Translations under genes and position numbers: made by a program
Part shown: positions 62,514 to 64,000 of the stretch, piece after piece
Position numbering within the stretch: the stretch's first letter is position 1
Layout of the letters: each line of letters opens with the position of its first letter
Notes under the pieces: generated by a model
The model's input: only the letters and a program-made list of their open reading frames with translations
What the model was told of the DNA's origin: nothing
Database searches by the model: none
Assembly: GCF_040954835.1 (NCBI RefSeq)
Contig: NW_027167685.1
Span: 1-64,000 of the forward strand
DNA length: 64,000 nt
Source of the DNA: Lepisosteus oculatus
Lineage: Eukaryota; Chordata; Actinopteri; Semionotiformes; Lepisosteidae
Direction of reading: 5' to 3'

Positions 62514-64000
62514 CCTTTAGAAAAACATTTTGTTAACAGGCATTCTGCCTCAGCCTAAACACCTATAGCTTGCAAAGTGCATGCTATTAGACAGGCACCT
62601 CTGCAAGACCTTAAGAGTCTCTTAAACTAGTGATAGTAAGGTGTTCCCAATGGGCGATGTTCGGCTTTCAAATCATCTCTCCGTGGAAGCGCCGAGATGC
62701 AGCTGTTTAAGGCTTAGAAGCAGCTGACTGTTTCACTACCTAGCTGATCACTGTCAGTCAGGGAGCTTAGAGGTGAAAAGCCTGTCTGAGAGACAATTCG
62801 CCGTCGATCAGTTCAATATGTTCCGTACCAGCTCGGCGCACCCGAGATCATCTTGGTAGCCGTGTAGCTCATATGAGTGAGAGCGTGTGTGTGTACCACC
62901 GTGATTGGATGCCGGCCCTTCTCAGGTAACAGTAAACCTTCTGCTAAAAAAAAGTGAGGTAAAACCTCACTCTGCACAGTAAAACCTCAAAAAAAGTGAG
63001 GTTTTATTTAATCTCTGACCAAGGGAAATTGTTTCATTTTTTCAAAGAAATGTTTGTTAAAAAATAAAGTCATAGTTCCATGGGATTCAATCATAGACCA
63101 TGTGACATAGAAGTCAGGAACCTAACCCACAGCGCCACCAGCACAGTCACATGCTGAGTGCTGAAAAAGCACTACAGAAACATTATCGACAGACAATGTA
63201 CAGTGTGTACTATTCTTGTGTTGCGGTACATGAATATAATTATATCGTTATTAATTTCTAATTTATAACTTTATTAACTTTATAAATTAACTTTATAAAT
63301 TTATTAATTAATTTCACGACGCACAGACAGGGCGCGGGGAGCCGCCGCCTGCAAACACAGCTCCAGGCAGGACTCCACTCCGCAGGAGCCGCAGAGCAGA
63401 GGAGATGGGGGCAGCTTAGCTCCTGTGCAGAGACCTGAGCTGCTGTTGCTGCAGACACTGTCTTTTCTGCACGGGGTAGGAGTGAATGTTGAGTTGCCCT
63501 TAGAAATGAAGCAGAGCACTTCAACGGCACGGGTGTGTGTGTGTGCGCCCTGGTGATTCTGGGAGACAGATCGAACCTGGGCTAAAAGAGAGGGGGCTTA
63601 GCCCCTCTTCCATTTGCTAGTTCAAAGTTGTACAACCCATTTGTATCTGCTAGGCGGCGCAGTCGTCGTGCACAAAGAACGCTTTGAAAAGCGTCAAAGG
63701 CAAGTCATTCTGAGTTGGTCATTTGTGTTTTCCGTTCAGACGCGAAATGCTGAAATGATCTCTCGGCTCCTCGGTTGTCATTTCTGCTCCGTAAAGGAAT
63801 CACAGCACACATCGTTTTCCAGCACGGTGGGTCGGGACACGATGCCGGGGGTCGGAGAGAGCGATGTCTTCCTCGTTAGTATAGGACCTGTCACCTGTCC
63901 CCACCTGTCACGCGGGAGACCGGGGTACATCAGGACGCGCATTGAAGTGAAAGCAGGATGCGCTGCGACATGCACTGTGCAGATCCCGCCACACTAAGAG
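62514..64000. repeat. Right arm of the inverted duplication
   Basis: This is the reverse complement of 56307-57756 and runs to the window edge, so the true arm may be longer. It carries about 35 bp more than the left arm near 63133-63165 (GCGCCACCAGCACAG and following), next to the tRNA-like piece. Base changes and indels show it is not a very recent copy. Confidence 0.9.

Overview
The window looks like vertebrate nuclear DNA, most likely from a ray-finned fish. The 5S genes begin GCTTACGG, as fish 5S genes do. The tRNAs are vertebrate-type, a fish-type 5S-derived SINE is present, and there is a Tx1-like LINE together with fish-type endogenous retroviruses. No ordinary single-copy host protein gene was recognised; the long reading frames all belong to transposable elements. 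The species cannot be named from the sequence.

Region 1 (1-23075) is a tandem array of linked small-RNA genes. Each unit holds a 5S rRNA gene on the + strand and a U1 snRNA gene on the - strand, with a U1 3' box, an octamer/SPH enhancer and a 5S-SINE in the spacer. The unit is about 7.85 kb. In both full units the U1 gene is split by a LINE of about 5.15 kb, in sense with U1, placed in the U1 stem-loop I loop (about nt 33-38). Both LINE copies keep open ORF1 and ORF2 and are nearly identical. The best reading is a U1-targeting Tx1-clade LINE that may be transcribed from the U1 promoter; this is the main find. An LTR retroelement (7875-14481) interrupts one 5S gene and has a 4-bp target duplication. 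One intact 5S gene lies at 22273-22392.

Region 2 (23076-36022) is old retroelement material. It holds a gamma/epsilon-like endogenous retrovirus with one LTR and a tRNA-Ser-type primer site (23076-30539), a 3' LINE fragment with a poly(A) tail (about 30560-31141), and a pol-bearing fragment of the same retrovirus family as the 5S-inserted element (about 31350-36022).

Region 3 (36037-51838) is a tandem array of nine complete units and one damaged unit, with a period of about 1686 bp. Each complete unit carries one tRNA-Gly(TCC) gene. Variants shared by neighbouring units show homogenisation by unequal exchange or gene conversion.

Region 4 (51839-64000) is a mosaic of dispersed tRNA genes and remnants (Gly-GCC, a Met-body tRNA with a CTT anticodon, Ala, Pro, Phe, two Val, His, Glu, Ser, Arg, Gln, Thr, Ser-GCT, Tyr). 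It is threaded with direct and inverted duplications, including an inverted repeat of about 1.45 kb whose right arm reaches the window edge. Overall this is a multicopy small-RNA-gene neighbourhood in which targeted retroelements, tandem amplification and decay act together.
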